A stretch of DNA of 22,455 nt from Siphonobacter sp047605205 (GCA_047605205.1 JASGGE010000057.1:1-22455), one strand, 5' to 3'; counted from the stretch's first letter, positions 1 through 10,871 are shown. A program made the numbers and translations. Notes: a model not told the origin generated them from the sequence alone.

Positions 1-25
1 GGGCTTCCTGGGTTTGATTGCTCAT
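1..25 (-). CDS. Possible start of a leftward gene cut by the window edge
   Basis: Reading leftward from an ATG at 25-23 gives the open codons M-S-N-Q-T-Q-E-A, which run off the window. Upstream of it on the same strand is a Bacteroidota-like promoter element, so a divergent gene start is plausible. Eight codons are too few to name a family. Confidence 0.3.
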
Positions 26-109
26 GCTTGCTTCGTAAAGAAGCCCTTGCGAGTCCGAAAAGACAAACAAGGGCATTTATATGCGTATTATTCGAGTGCT
101 AAAATTGTG

Positions 110-141
110 CAAAGATACACGTTCAACCGGTAATTTCTGCA
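110..141 (-). promoter_or_regulatory. Candidate Bacteroidota promoter for the left-edge gene
   Basis: On the minus strand TATCTTTG (117-110) matches the TAnnTTTG -7 consensus. A TTG lies about 21 bases upstream as the -33 element, which fits the usual spacing. It faces the leftward start at position 25. A second TACCTTTG occurs at 154-147. Assigned by motif only. Confidence 0.35.
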
Positions 142-569
142 ATTGGCAAAGGTATTTTAACGCCTGATCAGTTCCGTTTTCCGAAGAAGCTATTGACAAG
201 GTTAACCGAGACATTAAACAGGTCAGGAAATTTGATACGATTTTTTGCACACCACGTTCGTCAAGAAAAAAAATCGTACCGCAGGCTCAGCACGAAGTCA
301 TAAATTTCTCTGTGCCCATCCTGATCGTTTTCGCCCTTCCAGTAATCGTTTATTTTTTAATCCAATTTTAATATGTTATGCATTTTTTATTTATCAAAAT
401 AATCTGTCAATCAGAAGATTAATTTCATTTTTTCAGGCTCTACCGCTATTTCGCTCCCTAATATCAGGCATTCCACTAGAAAAAATTCAAAAAAAATCAA
501 GCCAAAAATTGGATTTTTCCTTGTTTAAGTTAAACTTTTATGAAATAGTTGTAAATAGTATTTTATACT

Positions 570-607
570 AAATATTTAAAACAAACAGATTTTTGTTTTA
601 AATATTT
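570..607. repeat. Perfect 16-bp inverted repeat upstream of susC1
   Basis: The left arm AAATATTTAAAACAAA (570-585) and its exact reverse complement (592-607) are separated by six bases. The right arm overlaps a candidate -33 TTTG (605-608), and a TACTTTG follows at 630-636. This position suits an operator for a regulator of the uptake operon. No gene is seen just upstream for it to terminate. The rest of 26-774 holds no convincing gene. Confidence 0.6.
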
Positions 608-636
608 GCTTATAAACAAAATATATCACTACTTTG
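605..636 (+). promoter_or_regulatory. Possible promoter of the susC1-susD1 operon
   Basis: TTTG at 605-608 is followed, 21 bases on, by TACTTTG at 630-636. This is an imperfect version of the Bacteroidota -33 TTTG / -7 TAnnTTTG promoter, one base short in the -7 box. It would give a leader of roughly 130 bases before the ATG at 775. Confidence 0.3.
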
Positions 637-774
637 AACCTACTTTCCGTCTATACTACTCCTCAATAAATTGCTTGGCTTTTTTAACTATTGTGCGGAA
701 GCACTAAGCAGAGCATTGTTGTGAAGTACTATAAAACGGATTGTTCATCTCCCTTACCAAAACTATTTATCTAC

Positions 775-3700
775 ATGAGAAACCTTTTAATGGTTTGGAT
801 TACCTGTGTCCTTACATGGGTAACAGCGACGGCACAGGATCGGATTATCACCGGTAAAGTCTCATCTGCCGATGATGGTACCCCTCTGGTAGGTGTAACT
901 GTTCACGTTCAAGGTACTACCATTGGGACAATCACAGATGCAACAGGAAGCTACAAAGTCAGCGTTCCGACGGGCAAGAGCATTCTTCGTTTCAGTTTTG
1001 TTGGCATGGTAAGCCAGGAAGCTGAAATTGGCTCACAGTCGGTTATTGACATTCGCCTGGCTTCCGACGCTAAATCACTTACTGAAGTGGTTGTAACTGG
1101 TACCGGTACGGCAACGAGCAAGAAAAAACTAGGTATTGCCGTAGAATCTATTACATCAGACAAACTCCCCGCTACTCCAACGGCATCTATTGACCAGGCC
1201 CTGATTGGTAAAATTCCTGGTGCTCAGATCTCAAGCGTCAGTGGTAACCCTGGTGACCCCGTAAACATTGTATTACGTGGTATTAACACGGTACAAAACG
1301 GTACGAAACCCATGATCATGGTGGATGGGGTTCAGGTAGCTGCTACCGACATTAACTCGCTTGATCTTTCAAACGTAGAACGGGTGGAAGTAGTACAAGG
1401 GGCGGCGTCTGCCTCTATCTACGGTGCTCAGGGAGCAAATGGGGTAATTCAGATTTTCACTAAAAAAGGAAAAGCAGGGCGGATCTCGATCAACGCGTCT
1501 TCTAGCTTCTCAGCAAACCAGTTCATCAACAGTGGGCACGTACAAAAAGCCAGTTTGCATCCTTATTTAACAGATGCAAGTAATAATATTGTTGATGCCT
1601 CCGGAGATCCGGTAACTTACAACTCCGTAGGTTCTATTGATTATATTTCCTACGAATACGGCGGAGCTACTCGTTACGCCATCCTGGATCCCCGTAACAT
1701 TGCAGATAATCCCTACAATGCTAATCTGAAGTTCTACGATCACATGAAACAAATGTTTCAGACAGGTACTACTAGCAACAACAGTGTGAACATTTCGGGG
1801 GCTACCGAAAAAAGTGATTTTGCCATTTCGGTAGCAAACAATCACACCGTAACGCCTATTATGAAAAATGGGTATGTAGATCGTAGCAACGTATCCGCTA
1901 ACCTGGGGACTGAACTATTCAAAGGCTTTACAATTCGCTCGACTACTCAATTAATATACACAAAAAATACATTAGGGCCTAGTTTAGGAGCTAGCTACGG
2001 CGGCGATAAAGGTGGAGTAGGCGGTGTATATAGCTTTCTAAATACCTCTCCTTTCTTTGACCTGACCTATAAAATGGCGGATGGGAATTCTCCTGCCTAC
2101 CAAACAGCCTTGATGCTAAGTATCAATGCATTTAACCCCTATTATCGTAAGCAATATTCGTCTGCTATCAGTAATAAGGTAGATGTCATTCAGAATTTTG
2201 AAGGCGATTACAAATTCCCAAAATTTGTTGAGTTAAACGCCAAATACGGTATCAACTATCGTAGTGAAAACTCCAGACGCATCTATTTAAATCAGTCTGA
2301 AAACGCTAACTCTAATTATTATGAGACCTGGGCGGGTGCTTATGCCTCTGATAATACGGGTGAAATTGATAATTTCCAATATACCAATACCTTCCAGAAC
2401 TTCTTAGGTACTGCATTTATCAGAACAGATTTTCAAAACGATTTTCATTCAAAATTACCTATTACGACCAGTACACAGGTTTCGTTCGACTATCGTAAGA
2501 GTAAGTATACCGATTACAGAACGTACGGGGTAGGGTTACCTCTTTCTCCACCAATTAAACTGACCTCTACTTCATCGCAGGCCGTTGCCTATGATTACGA
2601 AGAGCCTTTCGTAACTTACGGTTATCTGGTAAATCAAAAAATTGATTTTGATGATATTGGTGGGGTAACAGCTGGTTTCCGGAGTGACTGGTCTTCCGCT
2701 TTTGGTGGTGGTTCTACTCCCTTTACCTTTCCCCACTTCGATGGATATATCCTGCCTTCTTCTTTCTGGAAGAGTGACAAGCTAACCGATGCTCTCCCCT
2801 ACTTTAAATTAAGAGCAGCCTATGGCGAAGCTGGTATTCAGCCAGGTGCATTTGATCGCTACCCCATTTTAGATCAGCAAAATTTAGGAGATGCCATTGT
2901 ATATAGCAACCAAACTTCAAGTAAAAACCCTGATCTTCAGGTAGAAGTTTCGAAAGAATTTGAAGCTGGTACCGACTTTACAGTGAATGTAAATCGTGGT
3001 AATACCTGGTTAAGTTCTATTAACGGTTCGTTTACCTACTGGAAGCGTAAGAGTGAGAATGTTATCTACTCGGTTAGTGTAGCACCTTCTACAGGAGCAA
3101 CCGGACAATTGACCAATGCGATTGGCATGGCTTCAAACGGTATACAATTCCAGTTAAATTTCCCTGTGTTCAAGTCTAAAGCTTTTACCTGGGATTTCAC
3201 AACCAACTGGAGCCGTCAAATTTCAAAAATTAGTTCAATTGAAGGCGGAGCAGATATTATCCTGACTTCTTCAGCAGGTTCCACGGCTTTGGTATTAACC
3301 CCTGGTGAGCCTATTGGGCAAATTTACGGAACCAAAGCTCTAACCAGCGTAGACCAGCTTAAAACAGATGGCACCCGCTATATTTCAGAATCGGATGCTT
3401 CTAACTACGAAATTGTAGATGGGCGTGTGGTAAACAAAACGACAAAAGGGATTCAATTTACTGAAAATACCTACGCGTTCGGCAACCCTAACCCTAAATT
3501 CAATGCTTCGTTTATAAATAACTTCAGTTATAAAAACTTTGTAACATTATCCTTCCAGTTAGACTGGGTATACGGCAGCCACCTATATAACCAAACCAAA
3601 GAATGGATGTATCGGGACGGTATTCACAAAGATTTCGCAACCCCAGTAACCATTGATGGTACTACTGCTGCTTATACCGCTTATTGGGCTAGTGCTTATT

Positions 3701-4011
3701 CAGCCTCTTGGGGTAGTTTATATGGAGCTGGTAACAACGGAACAAAAGATTTCTTTTTAGAAGATGCTTCTTTCCTGCGTTTACGGAACATTTCTCTTGG
3801 ATTCGAACTGGATAAGATCTTCAAACTTCCAGCATTCAAAAAATGTCAGTTAGTGTTTACTGGTCGTAACCTTTTCACAGTAACCAAATATACTGGCTTT
3901 GATCCTGAAATGAGCTCAGGTGCTTCTAACTCTTCGTATGACCGTGGTGTTGATCACAGTACTCTTCCTAACACGAAGTCTTATCAAGTTGGTTTGAACA
4001 TTGGATTCTAA
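775..4011 (+). CDS. SusC/RagA-family TonB-dependent outer-membrane transporter (copy 1)
   Basis: Outer-membrane beta-barrel that imports a ligand captured by its SusD partner, powered by TonB. The ATG at 775 is chosen because it opens a clean signal peptide (MRNLLMVW to about residue 20, ending TATA-Q). A TTG at 691 in the same frame only adds 28 non-signal residues. A carboxypeptidase-regulatory-like domain follows (about residues 25-95), then the TonB-box region LTEVVVTG near residue 102, the plug domain with the DGVQ and ANGVIQIFTKKGK motifs typical of SusC, and a long barrel ending in an aromatic residue (...LNIGF). The 1078-residue length is normal for the family. susD1 follows 29 bases downstream, so the two are surely co-transcribed. 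The substrate cannot be read from sequence, but the downstream amidohydrolases suggest an amide or N-acyl compound. Confidence 0.95.
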   Translation: MRNLLMVWITCVLTWVTATAQDRIITGKVSSADDGTPLVGVTVHVQGTTIGTITDATGSYKVSVPTGKSILRFSFVGMVSQEAEIGSQSVIDIRLASDAKSLTEVVVTGTGTATSKKKLGIAVESITSDKLPATPTASIDQALIGKIPGAQISSVSGNPGDPVNIVLRGINTVQNGTKPMIMVDGVQVAATDINSLDLSNVERVEVVQGAASASIYGAQGANGVIQIFTKKGKAGRISINASSSFSANQFINSGHVQKASLHPYLTDASNNIVDASGDPVTYNSVGSIDYISYEYGGATRYAILDPRNIADNPYNANLKFYDHMKQMFQTGTTSNNSVNISGATEKSDFAISVANNHTVTPIMKNGYVDRSNVSANLGTELFKGFTIRSTTQLIYTKNTLGPSLGASYGGDKGGVGGVYSFLNTSPFFDLTYKMADGNSPAYQTALMLSINAFNPYYRKQYSSAISNKVDVIQNFEGDYKFPKFVELNAKYGINYRSENSRRIYLNQSENANSNYYETWAGAYASDNTGEIDNFQYTNTFQNFLGTAFIRTDFQNDFHSKLPITTSTQVSFDYRKSKYTDYRTYGVGLPLSPPIKLTSTSSQAVAYDYEEPFVTYGYLVNQKIDFDDIGGVTAGFRSDWSSAFGGGSTPFTFPHFDGYILPSSFWKSDKLTDALPYFKLRAAYGEAGIQPGAFDRYPILDQQNLGDAIVYSNQTSSKNPDLQVEVSKEFEAGTDFTVNVNRGNTWLSSINGSFTYWKRKSENVIYSVSVAPSTGATGQLTNAIGMASNGIQFQLNFPVFKSKAFTWDFTTNWSRQISKISSIEGGADIILTSSAGSTALVLTPGEPIGQIYGTKALTSVDQLKTDGTRYISESDASNYEIVDGRVVNKTTKGIQFTENTYAFGNPNPKFNASFINNFSYKNFVTLSFQLDWVYGSHLYNQTKEWMYRDGIHKDFATPVTIDGTTAAYTAYWASAYSASWGSLYGAGNNGTKDFFLEDASFLRLRNISLGFELDKIFKLPAFKKCQLVFTGRNLFTVTKYTGFDPEMSSGASNSSYDRGVDHSTLPNTKSYQVGLNIGF

Positions 4012-4040
4012 TAGTAAAAGTTCCTAAAAGATCTCATATC

Positions 4041-5684
4041 ATGAATCGATATATAATTTTTATTTTCTTCGTAATCTCTCTCTTCTCAGCAGTTGGCTGT
4101 AAAGATCAGTTGGATGTTGGAAACCCTAACTCCCCAACAGTAGCAGGAAATGTTACTGATGAAACCGGCCTCATTTCATACGCTCAAGGTGCCGTTTACG
4201 TCAATGGGTTTATGAACAATAGTGGCTATTTTTATCTGCCATATGGATACATTGAACTAATGGGTGACGTAATTGGTGCACAAGCATCAAACTACCTTAT
4301 TAGTACCATGGCCATTCCTGATTATGCAACATTAGATGACGGTACTACTCTAACTAATTCCTCTCCTTCTATTACTCAATTAAGAAGTAATAATAGTCGA
4401 GCACAAACCGGTTCTGGATACAACCCATTGTACTATCAATGGACCCAGATGTATTCCATGAACATGGCTCTCAATGATGTTTTAAGTATCATTGATGACA
4501 TCGTTACGGATGAAGACAAGGCTAATACCTTTAAAGCATGGTGTTATTTCTGGAAAGGCTACGCCTATGCCTCGATTGGGTCAATGTATTATTCTGGTTT
4601 AATTATTGATGAAACGAATGGTACAAGCAGTGAATACGTAACTCAGGATGTTGTCATTGAACGATCCAATTATTATTATAATCTGGCTACTTCGACTTTG
4701 GAAAGCATCAGTACCTCTTCTACGTATGAAGATATCCTGGGCGAATTAATTCCTACGGCTTCACAAACCGGAAACGGGGGCGTATTGACTATTGATATGT
4801 TTAAAAGAAATATCAATACTATGCTAGCTCGTAACATTCTGTTAAATAAGTTAGCTCCTTACGTCAATAACGATCCAAGTGCCTCAATAACGACAGCCAC
4901 TATTTCAGCTATGACTACTTCAGATTGGAATAGTGTACTGACTTATGCCACGAATGGTATCCAAGAAGGGGATTATGTCTTTACGGGTAGATCTACTTCG
5001 ACAAACTCTCTTTTTTCAGCAACTGGCGGAAACCCTGCGGCTTTAACTACTGGAACGAATACTTCAACCTGGTTTAAGTTAACGGAGCGGTTTGTTCAAA
5101 ACTATAAATCGACTGACCAACGATTGGCCAACAATCTAGAAGCAGTAGATACTTATTTGGACGAAATGACCTACGGCACACGTTGGAATATTATAGACGG
5201 GGGCAACGGACTATCAGGTGTTAGCGTACTAAGTAACAGAACTGTTGGAGAGTACGAACTATACATTGCTGGTAGCTACGAAGAAAATGCCCTGATGCTC
5301 GCAGAAGCCAATTTACGCCTCGGAAATATTGATGTAGGCTTAGCTTATATTGATGCCGTTCGTACGTATCAGGGTGCTGGTGTAACAGCTGTTTCTGGTA
5401 CAGGACTTACCCTTGCAGAAGCTATGCAGGAATTAGTCACCGAACGCCGCGTAGCTTTGGTATTCCGTGGAATTTCCTTCTATGACAGCAGACGCTGGGG
5501 CTGGACGTATGATATCAGCAATGGTGGTGGTAGTTACGGTAACGTTGTACTCTCCTCTGCTGGTGACGTAAACACGGATGTAACCATCAACTACAACTTC
5601 CTTGATTACTGGGATGTACCGGCTGATGAATCGGTATTGAACCCCAGCACTAGCAGCGTAGCGACTACTAATCCTAATTTCTAG
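4041..5684 (+). CDS. SusD/RagB-family substrate-binding lipoprotein (copy 1)
   Basis: Surface-exposed lid lipoprotein that binds substrate on top of the SusC barrel. It starts with a type II signal peptide (MNRYIIFIFFVISLFSAVGC). Cys20 is the lipidated residue, followed by the typical KDQLDVxNPN start of SusD mature proteins. The body is 547 residues and has the usual helical TPR-like features of RagB/SusD, including a central MYSMNMALNDVL helix. The C-terminal half has the EENALMLAEANLRLG and ERRVALVFRGISFYDSRRWG signatures. The protein ends with the common YNFLDYWDVPADE segment. It follows susC1 by 29 bases and is itself followed by a very strong terminator, so susC1-susD1 forms a complete two-gene operon. 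It is clearly homologous to the second SusD in this window. Confidence 0.95.
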   Translation: MNRYIIFIFFVISLFSAVGCKDQLDVGNPNSPTVAGNVTDETGLISYAQGAVYVNGFMNNSGYFYLPYGYIELMGDVIGAQASNYLISTMAIPDYATLDDGTTLTNSSPSITQLRSNNSRAQTGSGYNPLYYQWTQMYSMNMALNDVLSIIDDIVTDEDKANTFKAWCYFWKGYAYASIGSMYYSGLIIDETNGTSSEYVTQDVVIERSNYYYNLATSTLESISTSSTYEDILGELIPTASQTGNGGVLTIDMFKRNINTMLARNILLNKLAPYVNNDPSASITTATISAMTTSDWNSVLTYATNGIQEGDYVFTGRSTSTNSLFSATGGNPAALTTGTNTSTWFKLTERFVQNYKSTDQRLANNLEAVDTYLDEMTYGTRWNIIDGGNGLSGVSVLSNRTVGEYELYIAGSYEENALMLAEANLRLGNIDVGLAYIDAVRTYQGAGVTAVSGTGLTLAEAMQELVTERRVALVFRGISFYDSRRWGWTYDISNGGGSYGNVVLSSAGDVNTDVTINYNFLDYWDVPADESVLNPSTSSVATTNPNF

Positions 5685-5700
5685 TACGTATAGAACGTAT

Positions 5701-5746
5701 ATAAAGACAAAGAGCCGGACTGTTTAGTCCGGCTCTTTGTCTTTAT
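5701..5746 (+). terminator. Strong hairpin terminator after susD1
   Basis: Perfect 21-bp inverted repeat with a GTTT loop (5722-5725). The GC core AGAGCCGGACT pairs with AGTCCGGCTCT, flanked by ATAAAGACAA and its complement. It begins 16 bases after the susD1 stop. The downstream arm is T-rich, giving a U-rich end on the transcript. The following 240 bases, up to susC2, are AT-rich and hold no gene. Confidence 0.9.
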
Positions 5747-5987
5747 ACCTATTTCCCCAAAACCAGAAAGGCCTGAGTCTATGCCCTTATCTCTTTTTAT
5801 GGCTAACGTATAAACTATTCAGGATTCTTTAAAATGCCTTTTAATAAAAAACACCCTCCTATACAATATATAACAAAACCTGATTTTTCTATAAATTATA
5901 GAATAATATTCTTTAAAAAAGAAGAAATAAAAATTAAATTTTTATAAATTTAACCTTCTCCAAAATTTAACTAATCAAAAAATCCCT

Positions 5988-8900
5988 ATGAGAATACTTT
6001 TAACAGTATTTCTATGCCTATGTTCATTTGGCTTGCTACATGCTCAGGACCGAAAACTAACGGGTAAGGTAAGTAGCAATGAAGACGGTACCGCCCTGCC
6101 TGGTGTTACCGTTCAAGTAAAAGGCACTTCTATCGGAACCGTTACCGATGCCAAAGGTTCTTACTCCATCACAGTACCCTCTTCCGGAAGTACTCTTGTT
6201 TTTTCTTTTGTCGGTTTCCAGACAGTAGAAATTCCCGTAGGTAACACCTCGGTTATTGATGTACAATTAAAAGTGGATGCCAAACAACTCACCGAAGTAG
6301 TAGTAACCGGGGTTGGGGTCGCTACAGACAAGCGTAAGATTGGTATCGCCGTGGAATCAATTACAGCAAGTGACCTGCCTCAGGCTCCCACTGCTTCCAT
6401 TGATCAGGCTCTGGTAGGTAAAATTGCCGGTGCTCAGATCTCCAGCAAAAGTGGTACTCCCGGAGCTGATGTAAACATTCTCCTTCGTGGGATTAACACC
6501 CTGAACCGGGGTACTTCTCCCATGATTATGATTGACGGGGTTCAGGCAGGTGCTTCCAGTTTCCAGACTATCGACTTAAATTCTATTGAACGGGTTGAAG
6601 TTGTTCAGGGTGCCGCTGCTGCGACCATTTACGGTGCTCAGGGAGCCAACGGGGTTATTAGTTGTTCACCAAAAAAGGGAAAAGCGGCCGTATTAATGTG
6701 GATATCTCCTCAAGTGTGTCAACCAATGAATACCTGAATGTAGGCGGAGTAAGTAAGGCTAAATATCACGCTTTTACTACTGACGCCAATAATAATGTTA
6801 TCGGTTCAACCGGTAATCCTATTACCTACGTATCTGACTATGGGTATTACTCTGAAAACGTTCAGTATAATTCTACGGATCCTACTGCTACTAACAGCAA
6901 AGCATACGACGCTAACCTGAAATATATTGACCATTTCAAGTTTTTCTTCAAACCAGCTACTACTGTTAACAATAGTGTAGTTATTTCAGGAGGAAGTGAC
7001 AAGTCAGATTTTGCTATTGGGGCTTCTAATAACTATCAGGGAAGTAACATTATCAACAATGGTGATTACTCAAGAAACAACCTCACATTGAACCTTGGCA
7101 CTAAACTATTTAAAGGATTCTCCATACGTTCAATTACTCAGTTGGCCTATACCAAAAGTACACTTAAAACATCTGACCGTACCATCGTTTACTCAATGCT
7201 AAATGCCTATCCATTTGCTGACTTTTCGCTAAAGACAACAAGTGGTGACATTCCTTATTACATGAACCAAACGATCGGTATCAACGCTTCCAATCCTTTA
7301 TACCGTCAGTATTATACAGACAACAACGATAATACAGTAGACGTTATTCAAAACTTTAATGCGAATTACAAGTTTCCGAGGTTTGTTGAATTGGATGCCA
7401 AATATGGTCTGAACTACCAGACTCGTGACCGCGTCCTAACCTATGCTAACCAGGCCAACAACGATAACATTGCTTATTGGGCAAGCCAAGGAACCTATCG
7501 TTATATTTCTAATTATAACACAACCAGCACAGGGGATATTACCAAATATGCAAACAGTAAAGTTTTCCAGAACTTTTTGGCCTCTGCTACCGTAGTACTC
7601 GACTTCAAAAATGATTTTGGCCTTAACCTTCCTTTAAAATCAATTACTCAGGTATCTTTCGACTGGCGTAAAAACGTACTGAAAGAATATACCAGTGCAT
7701 CAATAGGGTTACCAGCCGATTATGAGCCATTTACTTCTGCAAATGCCAGTTCGTGGCGGGTATATCGTGACTACACAGAGCCTTTTGTAACCTATGGATA
7801 TCTGATCAACCAGCGTTTTGAATATGGCGATTTTGTAGGGGTATCCGGCGGGTTCCGTAGTGATTACTCTTCTGCTTTCGGTCAAGGCTCAAAACCATTT
7901 ACATTCCCTCGTGGAGATGCCTACTTCCGTCTGTCTGCACTAGATTTCTGGCAGTCAACAGCCGTAAATTCCTTTCTGCCTGAAGTAAAAATCCGTGCCG
8001 CTTATGGTGAAGCCGGTATTCAGCCAAATCCATTTGACCGTTACGTAACCATTACCCCAACTACAGTGGGTAGCGGTACAGCTTTCTACTATGGTAACGG
8101 ACAAAGTAACCCTGCGTTAGGTGTAGAAGTATCCAAAGAATTTGAAATCGGTACAGACCTTTTATTCACAGTAGCTAAAAACAGCCCATGGCTGAATGAC
8201 ATCACCTTTGCAGGTACTTACTGGAAACGCAAGACCGAAGACGCCATCTATAAAGTGGATGTTGCTCCTTCTATTGGCCTCGGTACACTGGTAGACAATG
8301 CCTTTTCATTAGCTTCTCACGGTATTCAGTTCTCATTGAATTCTAAAGTATATAGTGGTACTCATTTCAAATGGAATACCACCATTAACTTTGGTAGACA
8401 AACTTCAGAAATTGCCAGTATCAGTGGTAATCAAACGGTAGTCGTTACTTCTTCTGCGGGTAGTACAAACTATGTGTTAAAAGCAGGTGATAAAATCGGG
8501 CAATTATATGGTTATAAAATGGTTCATAGCCTTGATGCAAAAGATCCGGATGGTAACTATTACATCAGTGAATCTGAACGTGATGGCTATACTGTTGCCA
8601 GTAACGGATATGTAGTAAGTAAATCTACCAAACAACCTTTTGTTTCAGCTAACCGTTATAGCTTCGGGGATCCGAACCCTAAATTCAACGTATCTTTTAT
8701 TAACGATTTCACTTATAAAGGTTTTCTGACATTCTCGTTCCAGCTCGACTGGTTACAGGGTAACCACCTGTACAATCAGACGAAAGAATGGATGTACCGC
8801 GATGGTATCCATAGTGACTACGCCGTGCCACTTAGCATTGATGGAGAATCAGGAGCCTGGACTGCCTTCTACAGAGGTGTTTATGCCCAACGTTCAGCTA

Positions 8901-9175
8901 ACGGTACCAAAGATTACTACTATGAAGATGCTTCTTTTGTACGTTTAAGAAACGTCTCCATTGGTGCCGATTTATCTAAAATTTTCTCTTTGCCCGTTTT
9001 CAAAAGATTGCAACTGGTTCTTTCGGGAAGAAACCTGTGGACTGCTACGAAATACACTGGCTTTGATCCAGAAATCAGCTCAGGCTCATCTAACTCTGCC
9101 TGGGATCGTGGTACCGATCACAGTACACTTCCTAACCTGAAATCTTATCAGGTATCATTAAACATTGGTTTCTAA
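5988..9175 (+). pseudogene. SusC/RagA-family transporter (copy 2), split by a single -1 frameshift
   Basis: Second SusC protein, closely similar to copy 1 throughout. The first reading frame (5988-6737) holds the signal peptide (MRILLTVFLCLCSFGLLHAQ), the carboxypeptidase-like domain, LTEVVVTG at about residues 101-108, and most of the plug. Homology to copy 1 leaves this frame at 6660-6670, where copy 1 has GVIQIFTKKGK. It continues in the -1 frame to 9175 with the whole barrel and the final LNIGF. One missing base explains the break: with it restored the protein would be 1062 residues, a normal size. The in-frame heptamer A-AAA-AAG at 6671-6677 lies right at the break and is a known type of -1 slippery site. 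Slippage there would join the two frames as ...GVISCSPKKGKSGR with no net loss of residues. It could therefore be a recent mutation, a sequence error, or a gene rescued by recoding. susD2 follows 24 bases later and is intact. Confidence 0.85.
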
Positions 9176-9199
9176 TTAAAACTGGCAAAACTCAAGATA

Positions 9200-10852
9200 A
9201 TGAATAAGTTAAAGATATTTTCCTTCTTACTGCTGTTGGGTCTGTCGGCGTGTAAAGATCAACTGGACGTAGAAAACCCCAACCAACCCTCTTCAGGTGC
9301 TGTAACTACCGAATCAGGAATTATGTCATTTGGTCAGGGCATTTACATAACTGGCTTTAAAGACCTGAAATATTACGACGGTGTACCCGGTTATTTCTGG
9401 TCAGGAGCAATTGGTTTTCATGAACTGATGGGTGATGTTATTGGGACTGATATTGCCAACGTATACATCAACCAGATTGGTTGCCCTAATTCGGTTACTC
9501 TTGATGATGGCACTGTGATGCTTAATCCCAGTTCACCTAATGAGCAAATTACATTCATTCGTACTACTGCTAACCTGATTTCTGCTGCTGGGGATAACTC
9601 TACTTATTACGAATGGGCTTATATGTACAACCTGAATAATGTATGTAATACCCTTTTAGAAAATGTAGACAACATCACTTATACTGGAGACTCAGATACT
9701 AAAAAGAATACCATTAAAGCCTGGGCTTACTGGTGGAAAGGGTATGCATACTCCCGAATCGGTTCCATCTATTATGCCGGCATAATCAATGACTTGGCTA
9801 ACGGAGCCGTATTAAACGGCACAAATGGGAACTACGTTACCAAAGAAGCCATGATTGCGGCTGCTACTGAAAATTTCGACAAAGCCATCACTGCTCTTAA
9901 TGCGATCACTACAACGTCTGACTACAATACCGTTCTTACAGGTCTGATCCCAAGCTTTAACTTAACGGGTCATGGTGGGCTCCTCACTCCTGAAATGTGG
10001 AAACGCAATATTAACACTATGAAAGCCCGCAATATTCTGGTGAATACAAAGGCTTCAGCAATGACCGCTGCTCAGTGGGCACAAATACTGACGCTTACCC
10101 AGGATGGCATCAAATCTTCAGATTATGTATTTACAGGACGTTCGAATACAAATGGAGATTTTCTGTCTCCCACTACCGGAACGGTATCAGCAAAAACCAC
10201 CGGTGCTTCCAACACCTATAAGATTTCAGAACGCCTGATCCAGGATTTCAAAACGGGAGATAACCGTTTCTCCAATAATTTTACTCAGCGTTCATCAGCT
10301 TATATCGGGGAGGTTTCACGTGGTAACTCCTTCTATACCCGCTATCAGCTGGTAAACAGAGGTTCTGTAACAGGTGATGCCACTGTGATTGAGTATAGCA
10401 ATACCAACGCAGGTGGTTATGAACTTTTCCTGGCAGGCTCTTACGAAGAAAATGCACTGATGCAGGCAGAAGCACTCATCTACACAGGCTCTATTGAAGA
10501 AGGCCTTGCCCTGATTGATGCCGTACGTACTTCTCAGGGAGCAGGCATAGATGCTGTAGCCGGAACAGGCCTGTCACTAACTGAAGCGAAAGAAGAGCTC
10601 CGCCGTGAACGCCGTATTGGCCTTTTATTCCGTGCCTTATCTTTCTATGATGCAAGACGCTGGGGTGTAATTGATGCCGTTGCTGATGGTGGTGGCCGTA
10701 CTAATGCCGTTGCTCTTAGCACCACAGGCGTTGTGAGCACCAGTGCTACGATTGACTATAATTTTCTGGATTACTGGGATGTGCCCGCCCAGGAACTTAC
10801 CTATAATCCAGCCGCAGAAGGTAGTGCAACGACGACAAATCCGAAGAATTAA
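9200..10852 (+). CDS. SusD/RagB-family substrate-binding lipoprotein (copy 2)
   Basis: Partner of SusC copy 2 and a paralogue of the first SusD. It has a type II signal peptide (MNKLKIFSFLLLLGLSAC) with Cys18 as the lipidation site, followed by KDQLDVENPNQP. The 550-residue body carries the SusD hallmarks: the AYWWKGYAYSRIGSIYYAG helix pair, SYEENALMQAEALIYTGSIE, the ELRRERRIGLLFRALSFYD segment, and the terminal YNFLDYWDVPAQE. It begins 24 bases after the end of susC2, so it is probably co-transcribed with it. The reading frame is intact, so loss of its transporter, if real, must be recent. A hairpin follows before the amidohydrolase genes. Confidence 0.95.
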   Translation: MNKLKIFSFLLLLGLSACKDQLDVENPNQPSSGAVTTESGIMSFGQGIYITGFKDLKYYDGVPGYFWSGAIGFHELMGDVIGTDIANVYINQIGCPNSVTLDDGTVMLNPSSPNEQITFIRTTANLISAAGDNSTYYEWAYMYNLNNVCNTLLENVDNITYTGDSDTKKNTIKAWAYWWKGYAYSRIGSIYYAGIINDLANGAVLNGTNGNYVTKEAMIAAATENFDKAITALNAITTTSDYNTVLTGLIPSFNLTGHGGLLTPEMWKRNINTMKARNILVNTKASAMTAAQWAQILTLTQDGIKSSDYVFTGRSNTNGDFLSPTTGTVSAKTTGASNTYKISERLIQDFKTGDNRFSNNFTQRSSAYIGEVSRGNSFYTRYQLVNRGSVTGDATVIEYSNTNAGGYELFLAGSYEENALMQAEALIYTGSIEEGLALIDAVRTSQGAGIDAVAGTGLSLTEAKEELRRERRIGLLFRALSFYDARRWGVIDAVADGGGRTNAVALSTTGVVSTSATIDYNFLDYWDVPAQELTYNPAAEGSATTTNPKN

Positions 10853-10871
10853 TCGCATTTATTCGTAATTT

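Noticed and set aside
245..571. Open frame of 108 codons upstream of susC1
   Set aside because: It has no recognisable domain, is rich in Phe/Ser/Lys as expected for translated AT-rich DNA, and runs into the inverted repeat and promoter region.
691..774. TTG start extending susC1 by 28 residues
   Set aside because: The added residues do not form a signal peptide, while the ATG at 775 begins one directly.
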